This document shows positions 1 to 5,071 of a stretch of 5,071 bases of DNA, piece by piece; within the stretch, counting starts at the first letter, position 1, and each line of letters starts with the position of its first letter. Source of the stretch: Planctomycetota bacterium. GTDB taxonomy: Bacteria; Planctomycetota; Planctomycetia; Planctomycetales; Planctomycetaceae. The stretch lies in the NCBI GenBank assembly GCA_003669575.1, contig QWOR01000318.1:1-5071 (forward strand), given 5' to 3'. The notes under the pieces were generated by a model. That model saw only the letters and a list, made by a program, of their open reading frames with translations, did no database searches and had not been told where the DNA came from. Position numbers and translations under genes: made by a program.

Positions 1-1226
1 CCAGATAGACAGCGTTCGAGTGAGTCACGTGAACGCGCGGCCGTCGTCGCCAGCCATTCTCCGCGATGGGCCGCCTGGTTCGAGAATCGCTCGATCAGAG
101 TGTGTTGCAGTTGATCCAGCCCGTGCCCCGTTCGTGACGAGACCACAAGGGTCCGCACTGCAGAATCCGTATGCTTGTCAGCGGAGGTGTCACCTTTTGT
201 CCAGACTCTCAGGATATCGCGAGACTGCGACGCCGCCTGCTGAAATTGATTCTCATCCAGCAGTGCCTCCTCGCGAGTCGCTACCGGAGAGGAACACCAG
301 ACGACTAGATCGGCGTGTGTGACCTGTAGCTGACGCAGGCTTTCGGCCTGAGCGGTGATGAAGTCCAGACTGGCATCGACACCCGCCGTGTCAATCAGCT
401 CAAACGCCTGGCCACCCCAAGTGAACTCCGCACTGAGATAGTCACGTGTCGTTCCCGCCTGATCGGACACGATCGCTCGCTGTTCTCCAAGCAGACGGTT
501 GAACAGTGTGCTCTTACCCGCATTGGGAAGCCCCGCCAGCACGACGCGCGGGCGGGGCCCACTGACCATGCGGTCTTCGCACTGCTGCCACAGCTTCGTC
601 GCGAAACTCAAGGCCTGCTCGATACGTCTCTGCATCTGTTCGCGCTGCACGAACTCGATATCTTCTTCCACGAAGTCGAGCCCCGCCTCCAGATCAGCGA
701 GATCCAACAGGAGCAGTTCGCGGATCTCGGCGATCTGTCTCGACAGACCTCCCGCCAGTTGAGTCAGGGCGGTTTGCAACTGTGCATGGTCAGAGGCATC
801 GATCACCCCGAGGACCGCTTCGGCCTGAACGAGGTCCACTCGTCCGGCCAGGAACGCACGCAGCGTAAACTCTCCCGCACGAGCAGGTCGTGCTCCACGT
901 CGATAGAGCTGTTCAAGGATCGCGTCGACGATTGGAGGCGAACCGATGAAATGCAGCTCCGCCGCAGGTTGACCGGTGTAACTGCGTGAGGTGGGCCAGA
1001 GCCAGAGATCGACAGGAATCGGGACCCGCCAGCCATCGATTTGAAAGCCACCGACATAACGGCTCGCTCGACGATTGGTTTTCCAATGATCGCCCGATGA
1101 CTCTGCCGTAAACGATTCAAGCAGTACGTCCATGACGGACTGTCCGCTCAGACGGATCACACTTTTCTCGGCAGGCCCCGGGGGAGTCGCGACAGCTGCG
1201 ATCACATCTTCCCAGTCGAGCGGCAT
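1..1226 (-). CDS. mnmE: tRNA uridine-5-carboxymethylaminomethyl modification GTPase MnmE (TrmE), C-terminus cut off by window edge
   Basis: With MnmG, MnmE modifies C5 of the wobble uridine (U34) in a set of tRNAs, using a folate one-carbon unit; it acts in the cytoplasm. The frame is open for 408 codons to the left edge. Residues 1-115 are the folate-binding N-terminal domain (ATPPG at 13-17, VIRLSG at 23-28). The family signature GEFTLRAFLAGRVDL followed by QAEAV lies at about 118-138 and opens the helical domain. The G domain inserted in it has G1 GLPNAGKST (232-240), G2 GTTRD (258-262), G3 DTAG (279-282) and a G4-like TKGD (343-346) where NKxD is usual. Helical sequence resumes near 395. 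Homologues have about 450-470 residues, so about 50 are missing, including the C-terminal Cys motif (FCIGK in E. coli). The ATG at 1226 fits the conserved N-terminus; an in-frame TAG, the stop of the upstream gene, lies 3 bases before it. There is no clear Shine-Dalgarno, so translational coupling is likely. The usual catalytic Glu after DTAG seems absent. Confidence 0.96.
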   Translation of the reverse strand, partial: MPLDWEDVIAAVATPPGPAEKSVIRLSGQSVMDVLLESFTAESSGDHWKTNRRASRYVGGFQIDGWRVPIPVDLWLWPTSRSYTGQPAAELHFIGSPPIVDAILEQLYRRGARPARAGEFTLRAFLAGRVDLVQAEAVLGVIDASDHAQLQTALTQLAGGLSRQIAEIRELLLLDLADLEAGLDFVEEDIEFVQREQMQRRIEQALSFATKLWQQCEDRMVSGPRPRVVLAGLPNAGKSTLFNRLLGEQRAIVSDQAGTTRDYLSAEFTWGGQAFELIDTAGVDASLDFITAQAESLRQLQVTHADLVVWCSSPVATREEALLDENQFQQAASQSRDILRVWTKGDTSADKHTDSAVRTLVVSSRTGHGLDQLQHTLIERFSNQAAHRGEWLATTAARSRDSLERCLS

Positions 1227-1229
1227 GAG

Positions 1230-2489
1230 CTATTCGCCCGTTCGAGGGGTTGCTTCCTGCTCGCGGCGTTCCGCCGCTGCCATCCCGACGATGGGCAGTT
1301 CCCCCAGCGTCGACTGCCGATCTTCGGTCAGCTGATCGAGTGGCGTTGCGTCAACACTCTTCCGCAGCAACAGGAACATGATCGTGGCCGCAACCCAGAA
1401 AAAGCTGTGCGCAAAGGCATTCACGGCGAGTGTGATAATCCCGCGACTGAACTGCAGCAGGTTGTGGGTGAAGACTGGATCGACAGGGTTCACTGTCTGA
1501 AAGGTGTTCAGCGTTGAGGGACTGGCTCCCGATCCAAACGACATGAGGGTCAGATACTCAGCCTGTCCTGCCAGCCAGCGGACGCCAAACAACGTGCATC
1601 CGCCGATGAACAAGATCACACAGGACATCCAGACCACATACCAGGGACGGCTGAAGAGATAATTGTATGACCGGCTCAATCCGTCGAACGCGTCAGTGCC
1701 TTCGACTCCGACCGTGGCGATCATCAGTGGCCAGCAAAACGTCAGCCCCATCAAGAGCAGGGCCAGCACTGCGCCACAGAGCCAGAGAAAGAACCAGCAC
1801 CCCGCGATCAATGGCTCACCGAGCCCTGGCATCCGACTGACCCAACCGGCAAACACGCAGGGCAGCCAGAACGCAGCAATCCCTATCATGGGCAGTAACG
1901 GGGATGCAAACGCCGACACGACCCGCTTCCGGCAGTATCTCCATGCCTCGCCCCAGCCGACATCCCGCCCCATGAAGTCGAGTGCTGTGAGTCGGCACAG
2001 AATGGTGCCCACGACAGCCCAGACAAACCACGTCCACAACAACTCAATCAGATGGATCGAGCTCTCTTTCCAATGAAATTTCGATTCAATCAGCTGCTGC
2101 CCCTGTTGCAACACCTGGGTCAGTGGAGTGAAAGTCTGGGGCCCCTGGCTGACTGCCATCCGGATGGCCGACCACGGATCCGCCAGGATCTGATCGGCAT
2201 GAGGCTGAGGAACCGGAACATCCTGGTACAGATAACCCCGTTCCCACGGAAACGGACGGTCCAGGTGGACCGGCGCTTTCTCTTCGAGCGACCATGATCG
2301 CAACAGGTTCGGTAGCGACAACAACACCAGCGCCAACATCGCCAGTGCGATCTTGCGAGGATCGAAAGCCATCCGCAACGAGGATGGAATGTGCAGCCAA
2401 GGAAACCAGCGACGCAATAACGCCGCGTCAGTCAGAAAGAACTCTTCCTGGAGCGGTTCCGGCGGACTGGATGTAAGGGGGTTGCTCAT
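1230..2489 (-). CDS. Six-helix integral membrane protein of unknown function, upstream of mnmE
   Basis: I do not recognise a named family. The 419-residue protein has about six hydrophobic segments: roughly 46-64, 146-167, 193-217, 228-259 (long, with Pro254), 284-306 and 351-376. Basic residues (RK at 45-46, RYCRKR at 184-189, RK at 376-377) place both termini and the 168-192 loop in the cytoplasm, leaving external loops of about 80 residues (65-145) and 44 residues (307-350). The cytoplasmic stretch VGVEGTDAFDGLSRSYNYLF (260-279), just before a helix, resembles the EG...A..RS pattern seen in membrane domains such as that of glycerophosphodiester phosphodiesterases, but this is only a pattern resemblance. 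There is no signal peptide, and the polar tail (378-419) lacks a recognisable domain. The start ATG at 2489 has no clear Shine-Dalgarno. The TAG stop is 3 bases before mnmE, so the two genes are very probably co-transcribed. Many bacteria place yidC or jag near mnmE, but this protein shows no YidC features that I can see. Confidence 0.85.
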   Translation of the reverse strand: MSNPLTSSPPEPLQEEFFLTDAALLRRWFPWLHIPSSLRMAFDPRKIALAMLALVLLSLPNLLRSWSLEEKAPVHLDRPFPWERGYLYQDVPVPQPHADQILADPWSAIRMAVSQGPQTFTPLTQVLQQGQQLIESKFHWKESSIHLIELLWTWFVWAVVGTILCRLTALDFMGRDVGWGEAWRYCRKRVVSAFASPLLPMIGIAAFWLPCVFAGWVSRMPGLGEPLIAGCWFFLWLCGAVLALLLMGLTFCWPLMIATVGVEGTDAFDGLSRSYNYLFSRPWYVVWMSCVILFIGGCTLFGVRWLAGQAEYLTLMSFGSGASPSTLNTFQTVNPVDPVFTHNLLQFSRGIITLAVNAFAHSFFWVAATIMFLLLRKSVDATPLDQLTEDRQSTLGELPIVGMAAAERREQEATPRTGE

Positions 2490-2497
2490 ACCCGGTT

Positions 2498-2526
2498 AGT
2501 TTAGCCGTGACAAACGGTCAGGTCAC
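2498..2526 (-). promoter_or_regulatory. Candidate sigma70-type promoter for the membrane protein-mnmE unit
   Basis: Reading the minus strand, GTGACC at 2526-2521 (four matches to TTGACA) is followed after 17 bases by TAAACT at 2503-2498 (four matches to TATAAT). The same -10 hexamer is seen upstream of tRNA-Asp. Transcription would begin near 2491, almost at the ATG at 2489, giving a nearly leaderless mRNA, which would fit the absence of a Shine-Dalgarno. The match is moderate and no start site is proven. Confidence 0.4.
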
Positions 2527-2550
2527 GGATGCCGGTCGGCACGAGTCGTG
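2505..2550. promoter_or_regulatory. Cluster of three adjacent inverted repeats, possible operator
   Basis: Three perfect dyads follow one another. CCGTGAC (2505-2511) and GTCACGG (2522-2528) are separated by 10 bases; TGCCG and CGGCA (2530-2541) by 2 bases; CACGA and TCGTG (2540-2550) by 1 base. The first pair straddles the spacer and the -35 box of the candidate promoter of the membrane protein gene, a position where a dimeric repressor could act. Whether any of them binds a protein is inference; short dyads also occur by chance. Confidence 0.35.
2506..2519 (+). repeat. Copy 1 of a 14-base direct repeat
   Basis: The sequence CGTGACAAACGGTC occurs here and again at 3574-3587, in the same orientation. 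Both copies are outside protein genes. This copy overlaps the left arm of the 7-base inverted repeat upstream of the membrane protein gene. It may be a shared binding site or chance. Confidence 0.35.
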
Positions 2551-2576
2551 TTCCAGCCAGCGAAACAGACTCCCCC

Positions 2577-2609
2577 AATAAAAAAACCTCTGACTAACAG
2601 TCAGAGGTT
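2577..2609 (-). terminator. Rho-independent terminator of tRNA-Asp
   Basis: On the minus strand a perfect 10-bp stem (arms 2609-2600 and 2594-2585, AACCTCTGAC with GTCAGAGGTT) closes a 5-base loop and runs directly into a T tract (2586-2580), then A and TT. It begins 8 bases after the tRNA 3' end. The plus-strand side lacks a T tract, so it works in one direction. Confidence 0.93.
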
Positions 2610-2616
2610 CTTAAGG

Positions 2617-2690
2617 CGAGGCGGACGGGACTCGAACCCGCAACCTCCGGATCGACAGTCCGGTGCTCTAACCAATTGAGCTACCACCCC
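2617..2690 (-). tRNA. tRNA-Asp (anticodon GTC)
   Basis: A complete 74-base tRNA folds from the minus strand. The acceptor stem GGGGTGG pairs with CCGCCTC (with G-U wobbles), followed by discriminator G73. The D arm is GCTC-AATTGGTTA-GAGC. The anticodon arm is CCGGA-CTGTCGA-TCCGG with GTC at positions 34-36. The variable loop is AGGTT, and the T arm GCGGG-TTCGAGT-CCCGT has one G-U pair. G73 and the GUC anticodon are the expected identity elements for aspartyl-tRNA synthetase. The bases after G73 are CCT, so the 3' CCA is not encoded and must be added by nucleotidyltransferase. It is a single-gene unit with its own promoter and terminator, between two protein genes that are transcribed away from each other. 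Confidence 0.97.
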
Positions 2691-2702
2691 AGAGTGATTC
2701 CC

Positions 2703-2719
2703 TCAGGCGGGTGGCCTGA
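2703..2719 (-). other. Small hairpin in the 5' leader of pre-tRNA-Asp
   Basis: TCAGGC (2703-2708) and GCCTGA (2714-2719) form a perfect 6-bp stem with a 5-base loop (GGGTG on the plus strand). It lies within the expected leader of the tRNA precursor, 12 bases upstream of the mature 5' end at 2690. Its role is unknown; it may affect RNase P processing or be neutral. Confidence 0.45.
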
Positions 2720-2730
2720 AGGAGATGCAG

Positions 2731-2758
2731 AGTTTAATCGGAACCAAAGGGGCGTCAA
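2731..2758 (-). promoter_or_regulatory. Promoter of tRNA-Asp
   Basis: On the minus strand TTGACG (2758-2753; five of six matches to the -35 consensus) is followed after 16 bases by TAAACT (2736-2731; four of six matches to the -10 consensus). Transcription should start near 2724, giving a leader of about 34 bases before the tRNA. No GC-rich discriminator typical of stringent control was seen. Confidence 0.7.
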
Positions 2759-3038
2759 CCCATTTGGAATCGGGTTTCCAGAACGAACTCTGCCCCATCC
2801 TCCTCCGATGGACGCATGACCGTCAGGACTGCTACTCTCGATCTCTATCTCCTGACCAGAAAACCTGTTAGCTTCGGTTTGGATCCTCGAAATCATGTGG
2901 GGTCGTGTCAACGAGCGAAGCCTGATATCCTGCCATCTGTACTAGATCCCACACGTCCTCAGCCGGATTGATTGTTTCGACTTTCAGTACGGTCGAGTGA
3001 GTGCATGGGTCCCGAATTTCCCTTGATGCCCCACAACC

Positions 3039-3557
3039 ATGGCCGCAGATCCGATCTTTGATTACAAGAAGTTCAACTTCGACAAGCCGATGTTCTCCAT
3101 CGACGATATTCGTAAGGTGAACCCCCAGCGGCACGAGATGGAACAGCTGACTGGAGTTGTCTGGGTAGATCAGACACAGCACGGCCTGATCGGGTTCAAG
3201 GATGTCACTCACGACGAGTTCTGGATTCAGGGGCACATGCCCGGCTTCCCCCTCATGCCGGGGGTGATTCTCTGCGAGGCAGCAGCCCAGTTGGCCGGGT
3301 TTTACGCTCGAAAGTACAACATTCTGCAGGGTGGCGATTACCTCGGTTTTGGCGGAATGGATACCGTTCGGTTCCGCATGCCGGTTTACCCCGGCAGTCG
3401 GCTCATCATTCTGGCTCGGGCCACCCGTGTCATGCCCCGGATTCTCTCAAAGTTTGAATTCCAGGGATTCGTCGACGACAAACTCGTCTTTGACGGTGAG
3501 ATGATCGGCGTGCCCATCAGCCGCAATCATCCGACTCCTGTGGCAAAAGCGGAATAA
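3039..3557 (+). CDS. fabZ: FabZ-family (3R)-hydroxyacyl-[acyl-carrier-protein] dehydratase
   Basis: This hotdog-fold enzyme removes water from (3R)-hydroxyacyl-ACP to give trans-2-enoyl-ACP in the cytoplasmic type II fatty acid synthesis cycle. The family motif is plain: QGHMPGFPLMPGVILCEAAAQ at 64-84, with catalytic His66 and Glu80, where classic FabZ has GHFPGxPxMPG. It is followed by FGGMDTVRFRMPVYPGSRL (104-122), matching the FabZ substrate-tunnel segment. NPQRHEMEQL (28-37) corresponds to the usual PHRxPFLLVD element but is divergent. At 172 residues it is about 20 longer than typical FabZ, mostly through its N-terminus. The start is well fixed: an in-frame TGA lies at 3024-3026 and the ATG at 3039 is the only start after it, although no Shine-Dalgarno is visible. 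The gene stands alone. It could be the housekeeping FabZ or a paralogue for a specialised acyl product (outer membrane lipid, polyketide-like); the sequence does not decide. Confidence 0.9.
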   Translation: MAADPIFDYKKFNFDKPMFSIDDIRKVNPQRHEMEQLTGVVWVDQTQHGLIGFKDVTHDEFWIQGHMPGFPLMPGVILCEAAAQLAGFYARKYNILQGGDYLGFGGMDTVRFRMPVYPGSRLIILARATRVMPRILSKFEFQGFVDDKLVFDGEMIGVPISRNHPTPVAKAE

Positions 3558-3573
3558 CAACCGCCGCGAATTG

Positions 3574-3587
3574 CGTGACAAACGGTC
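3574..3587 (+). repeat. Copy 2 of a 14-base direct repeat
   Basis: CGTGACAAACGGTC repeats the sequence at 2506-2519 exactly. Here it lies between the dehydratase stop codon and its terminator hairpin, without the partner arm that makes the first copy part of an inverted repeat. Confidence 0.35.
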
Positions 3588-3600
3588 CACCCAACAATCC

Positions 3601-3630
3601 GCCGACGGAGTTTGCTCCGTCGGCTCTTTT
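3601..3630 (+). terminator. Rho-independent terminator of the dehydratase gene
   Basis: A perfect 10-bp stem, GCCGACGGAG (3601-3610) with CTCCGTCGGC (3615-3624), closes a TTTG loop and is followed by TCTTTT. It ends the plus-strand transcript 43 bases after the stop codon. Its T tract overlaps the stop codon of the convergent cyclase gene (TAA at 3631-3629). Read on the minus strand, the same hairpin follows that gene directly but lacks a good T tract, so it may only weakly terminate or protect the cyclase mRNA. Confidence 0.9.
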
Positions 3631-5071
3631 ACTTATTGGGAAGCTGAATGATCCCGTTCCAGCCCGGAGGTGGTGTCCGGTTGTTCTGGGCAATTCGCAG
3701 TGTCAGGAAGTCCTGCGCCTGGTCCGAAGGGGGCATGTCGTGCAGACAGCGGTAAGCCTCGCTCCAGCGCCCCGCGGTGAAGGCATCGACGCCCTGCTCA
3801 TAGCGGGCAATATGCTCGTCCGTCAGTTCGGGAAACTCGGAGAGCGATGGAAGAAGCTCGCTCACCTGGAGCGTGGTCTCCATCCCAAAGGGCTGAACGG
3901 TACCAAGACGGCGGGTCCGACCTTCCTCGCGGGGAAAGCGAGTACGGGCCAGTTGGGCAGTCGCTTCATCCAGCAGGATCGGCACGCGCAACTGCTTCGT
4001 CATCGTCTCCAGTCGGCTGGCTAGATTGACCACGGGGCCGAAGACTGTCACCGTGACACGATCGCTGGTCCCGATCTTCCCGGCGACCGCGCGACCATGC
4101 GAGATGCCAATCCCCATCTCGAAGTCATTGAGTGGGTGATTCGGTGTTTCGCGAGCTTTCTGAAACGCGCGGCGGATCGCCAGAGCAGCCCGGCAGGCAT
4201 TGAGCGGTGCTTCTTCACTGGCGAAGGGCCAGCCCCAGAAGCCAAGCGACGCATCACCCAGGAAATCGCCCGTGACTCCTCCGTATTGCAGGATGTTCTG
4301 CGTCATGATCTCGAGCGCACCACTCACACGGTTGAGCAGGCCAGGCAGATCGCCCGACGACTCTTCGGAGCGCTGACTGAAACCTCGTAAGTCGCAGAAC
4401 AGGACCGTCACATCGCATTCCCGCGGCTCCAGGTCGGCGGCAATCGATTCACGATCACCAGCTCGTTCCAGTGCGGCCACGATGGGCGGGGACAGAAACT
4501 GCCGCAACACGGACAGATCTCCCTCGAGCCGGTTCCGGCGATCGACAGAGCCGATCAGCTCAGCCAGCAGTTCGATGAATTTGATATCGGCCTGCAATGT
4601 CTGTCGCCCGGTCGTCCCGGCATGCACCGGGGATTGTCCGGCCACGTAAACACCCCAGCGTTGGCCGCGATTGCCTCTCACGGGAGTGCAAAACGCCCAG
4701 TCGAACTCTGCGGATATGGTGTAGTCATTCTCGCTCGGAGCGTTACCAGCACCGGGCTCCCACAAGTGCAGGATCGTCTGCTTTCGCCCCAGCGAATCGG
4801 TCACCAGCCGACGGCTCGGGCGAAATGCGCCCGCGGTCTCGCGGCGGCGTTCCCAGCTGCGGATTCTCATCGACTCATGATCGTCGAGGGCGATGATCGC
4901 CGCAGCTTCGGCCGAACGAACTCCAGTCAGGATCAGACTCACGAGACGGCTGTCACGTTCCGTCTCGCCGTGGGTATGGCCGAAGACTTCTGACAACTTC
5001 GCGAGTACATCAATGCGGCGGTCAGGATCTTCGTACCGAACGTTCTGCAGCTGTTGCCGTGTCACGATCAC
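3629..5071 (-). CDS. GAF domain and class III adenylate/guanylate cyclase protein, N-terminus cut off by window edge
   Basis: It probably makes a cyclic nucleotide from a nucleoside triphosphate in response to a signal sensed by its N-terminal part. The visible 480 residues begin with a region that looks like a GAF sensor domain (about 20-172), then a signalling helix (172-205) and the cyclase homology domain (about 217-375). Metal-binding aspartates are D227 in VLFCDLRGFS and D273 in FLGDASLGFWG; transition-state residues N349 and R353 are in VVNLASRLE. The two residues that normally choose the purine are changed: D269 replaces the usual Lys and P346 the usual Asp. After the catalytic domain come RRLGTVQPFGM (387-397), a TPR-like helical pair (420-465) and the ending PPPGWNGIIQLPNK, a tail common in bacterial cyclases. 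The frame is open at the right edge; GTG codons at 5071 and 5065 could be starts, but an upstream domain such as FHA is more likely. The gene is convergent with the dehydratase gene, 71 bases apart. Confidence 0.92.
   Translation of the reverse strand: MIVTRQQLQNVRYEDPDRRIDVLAKLSEVFGHTHGETERDSRLVSLILTGVRSAEAAAIIALDDHESMRIRSWERRRETAGAFRPSRRLVTDSLGRKQTILHLWEPGAGNAPSENDYTISAEFDWAFCTPVRGNRGQRWGVYVAGQSPVHAGTTGRQTLQADIKFIELLAELIGSVDRRNRLEGDLSVLRQFLSPPIVAALERAGDRESIAADLEPRECDVTVLFCDLRGFSQRSEESSGDLPGLLNRVSGALEIMTQNILQYGGVTGDFLGDASLGFWGWPFASEEAPLNACRAALAIRRAFQKARETPNHPLNDFEMGIGISHGRAVAGKIGTSDRVTVTVFGPVVNLASRLETMTKQLRVPILLDEATAQLARTRFPREEGRTRRLGTVQPFGMETTLQVSELLPSLSEFPELTDEHIARYEQGVDAFTAGRWSEAYRCLHDMPPSDQAQDFLTLRIAQNNRTPPPGWNGIIQLPNK

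Larger units (their letters stand above)
2691..3038. other. 348-base region without a protein gene
   Basis: This gap separates tRNA-Asp (minus) from the dehydratase gene (plus). Its left third carries the tRNA leader and promoter. The rest should hold the plus-strand promoter of the dehydratase gene, but I found no convincing -35/-10 pair there. A 7-bp inverted repeat, GTCAGGA (2822-2828) and TCCTGAC (2850-2856), spans a 21-base loop and has no T tract. The only short plus-strand frame of note, a 16-codon ATG frame at 2895-2945, lacks a ribosome binding site. Confidence 0.6.

Noticed and set aside
803..1120. 105-codon minus-strand open frame
   Set aside because: It lies in another frame of the same strand inside mnmE; the mnmE frame carries the conserved GEFTLRAF and QAEAV signatures over this stretch.
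1663..2076. 137-codon plus-strand open frame opposite the membrane protein gene
   Set aside because: It is a shadow of the hydrophobic coding frame on the other strand, low-complexity and without motifs.
2822..2856. 7-bp inverted repeat with a 21-base loop as a terminator or riboswitch
   Set aside because: The loop is long, there is no T tract and no known riboswitch core was recognised; likely chance.
2681..2911. 76-codon minus-strand open frame
   Set aside because: It runs through the tRNA-Asp promoter and leader and ends inside the tRNA; no protein motif or ribosome binding site.
2895..2945. 16-codon plus-strand frame, possible leader peptide for the dehydratase gene
   Set aside because: No ribosome binding site, no run of regulatory codons and no attenuator hairpin after it.
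2868..3236. 122-codon minus-strand open frame overlapping the dehydratase 5' end
   Set aside because: It is antisense to a gene with clear FabZ motifs, has no recognisable motif and extends through the intergenic region where the dehydratase promoter should lie.
4622..4993. 123-codon plus-strand open frame opposite the GAF region of the cyclase
   Set aside because: It is antisense to a continuous coding frame and its composition looks like a GC-rich shadow frame.
1..5071. CRISPR array, insertion sequence or prophage
   Set aside because: No regularly spaced repeats, terminal inverted repeats, transposase or integrase motifs were seen; apart from the gap at 2691-3038 the window is nearly filled by chromosomal-type genes.

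Overview
The window looks like ordinary chromosomal sequence from a moderately GC-rich bacterium, most plausibly a planctomycete. That assignment is an inference. It rests on the character of the proteins (a divergent MnmE, a FabZ-type dehydratase with an unusual N-terminus, a GAF plus class III cyclase protein, a large membrane protein of no recognised family) and on the lack of a clear Shine-Dalgarno sequence before all three visible starts. No mobile element, CRISPR array or phage gene is visible.

Layout. Positions 1-2489 hold two genes on the minus strand in one transcription unit: a six-helix membrane protein of unknown function (2489 to 1230), followed after only 3 bases by mnmE (1226 to the left edge, C-terminus missing). 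The 90 bases upstream of the membrane protein gene contain a candidate promoter and three adjacent inverted repeats. Positions 2577-2758 hold a complete stand-alone tRNA-Asp(GTC) unit on the minus strand: promoter, leader hairpin, tRNA and intrinsic terminator. Positions 2691-3038 are free of protein genes. Positions 3039-3557 hold a FabZ-family 3-hydroxyacyl-ACP dehydratase on the plus strand, ending in a strong hairpin terminator at 3601-3630. Positions 3629-5071 hold a minus-strand nucleotide cyclase with GAF and catalytic domains, convergent with the dehydratase and running off the right edge, so its N-terminus is missing.

The genes do not form one pathway. mnmE and tRNA-Asp both belong to translation, but MnmE acts on other tRNAs. 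The dehydratase belongs to fatty acid or related acyl chain synthesis, and the cyclase to second-messenger signalling. I see no clear new system. The points most worth a second look are the cyclase, which keeps its metal and transition-state residues but lacks both usual purine-selecting residues; the MnmE G domain, which appears to lack the catalytic Glu known from E. coli; and the unknown membrane protein tightly coupled to mnmE.
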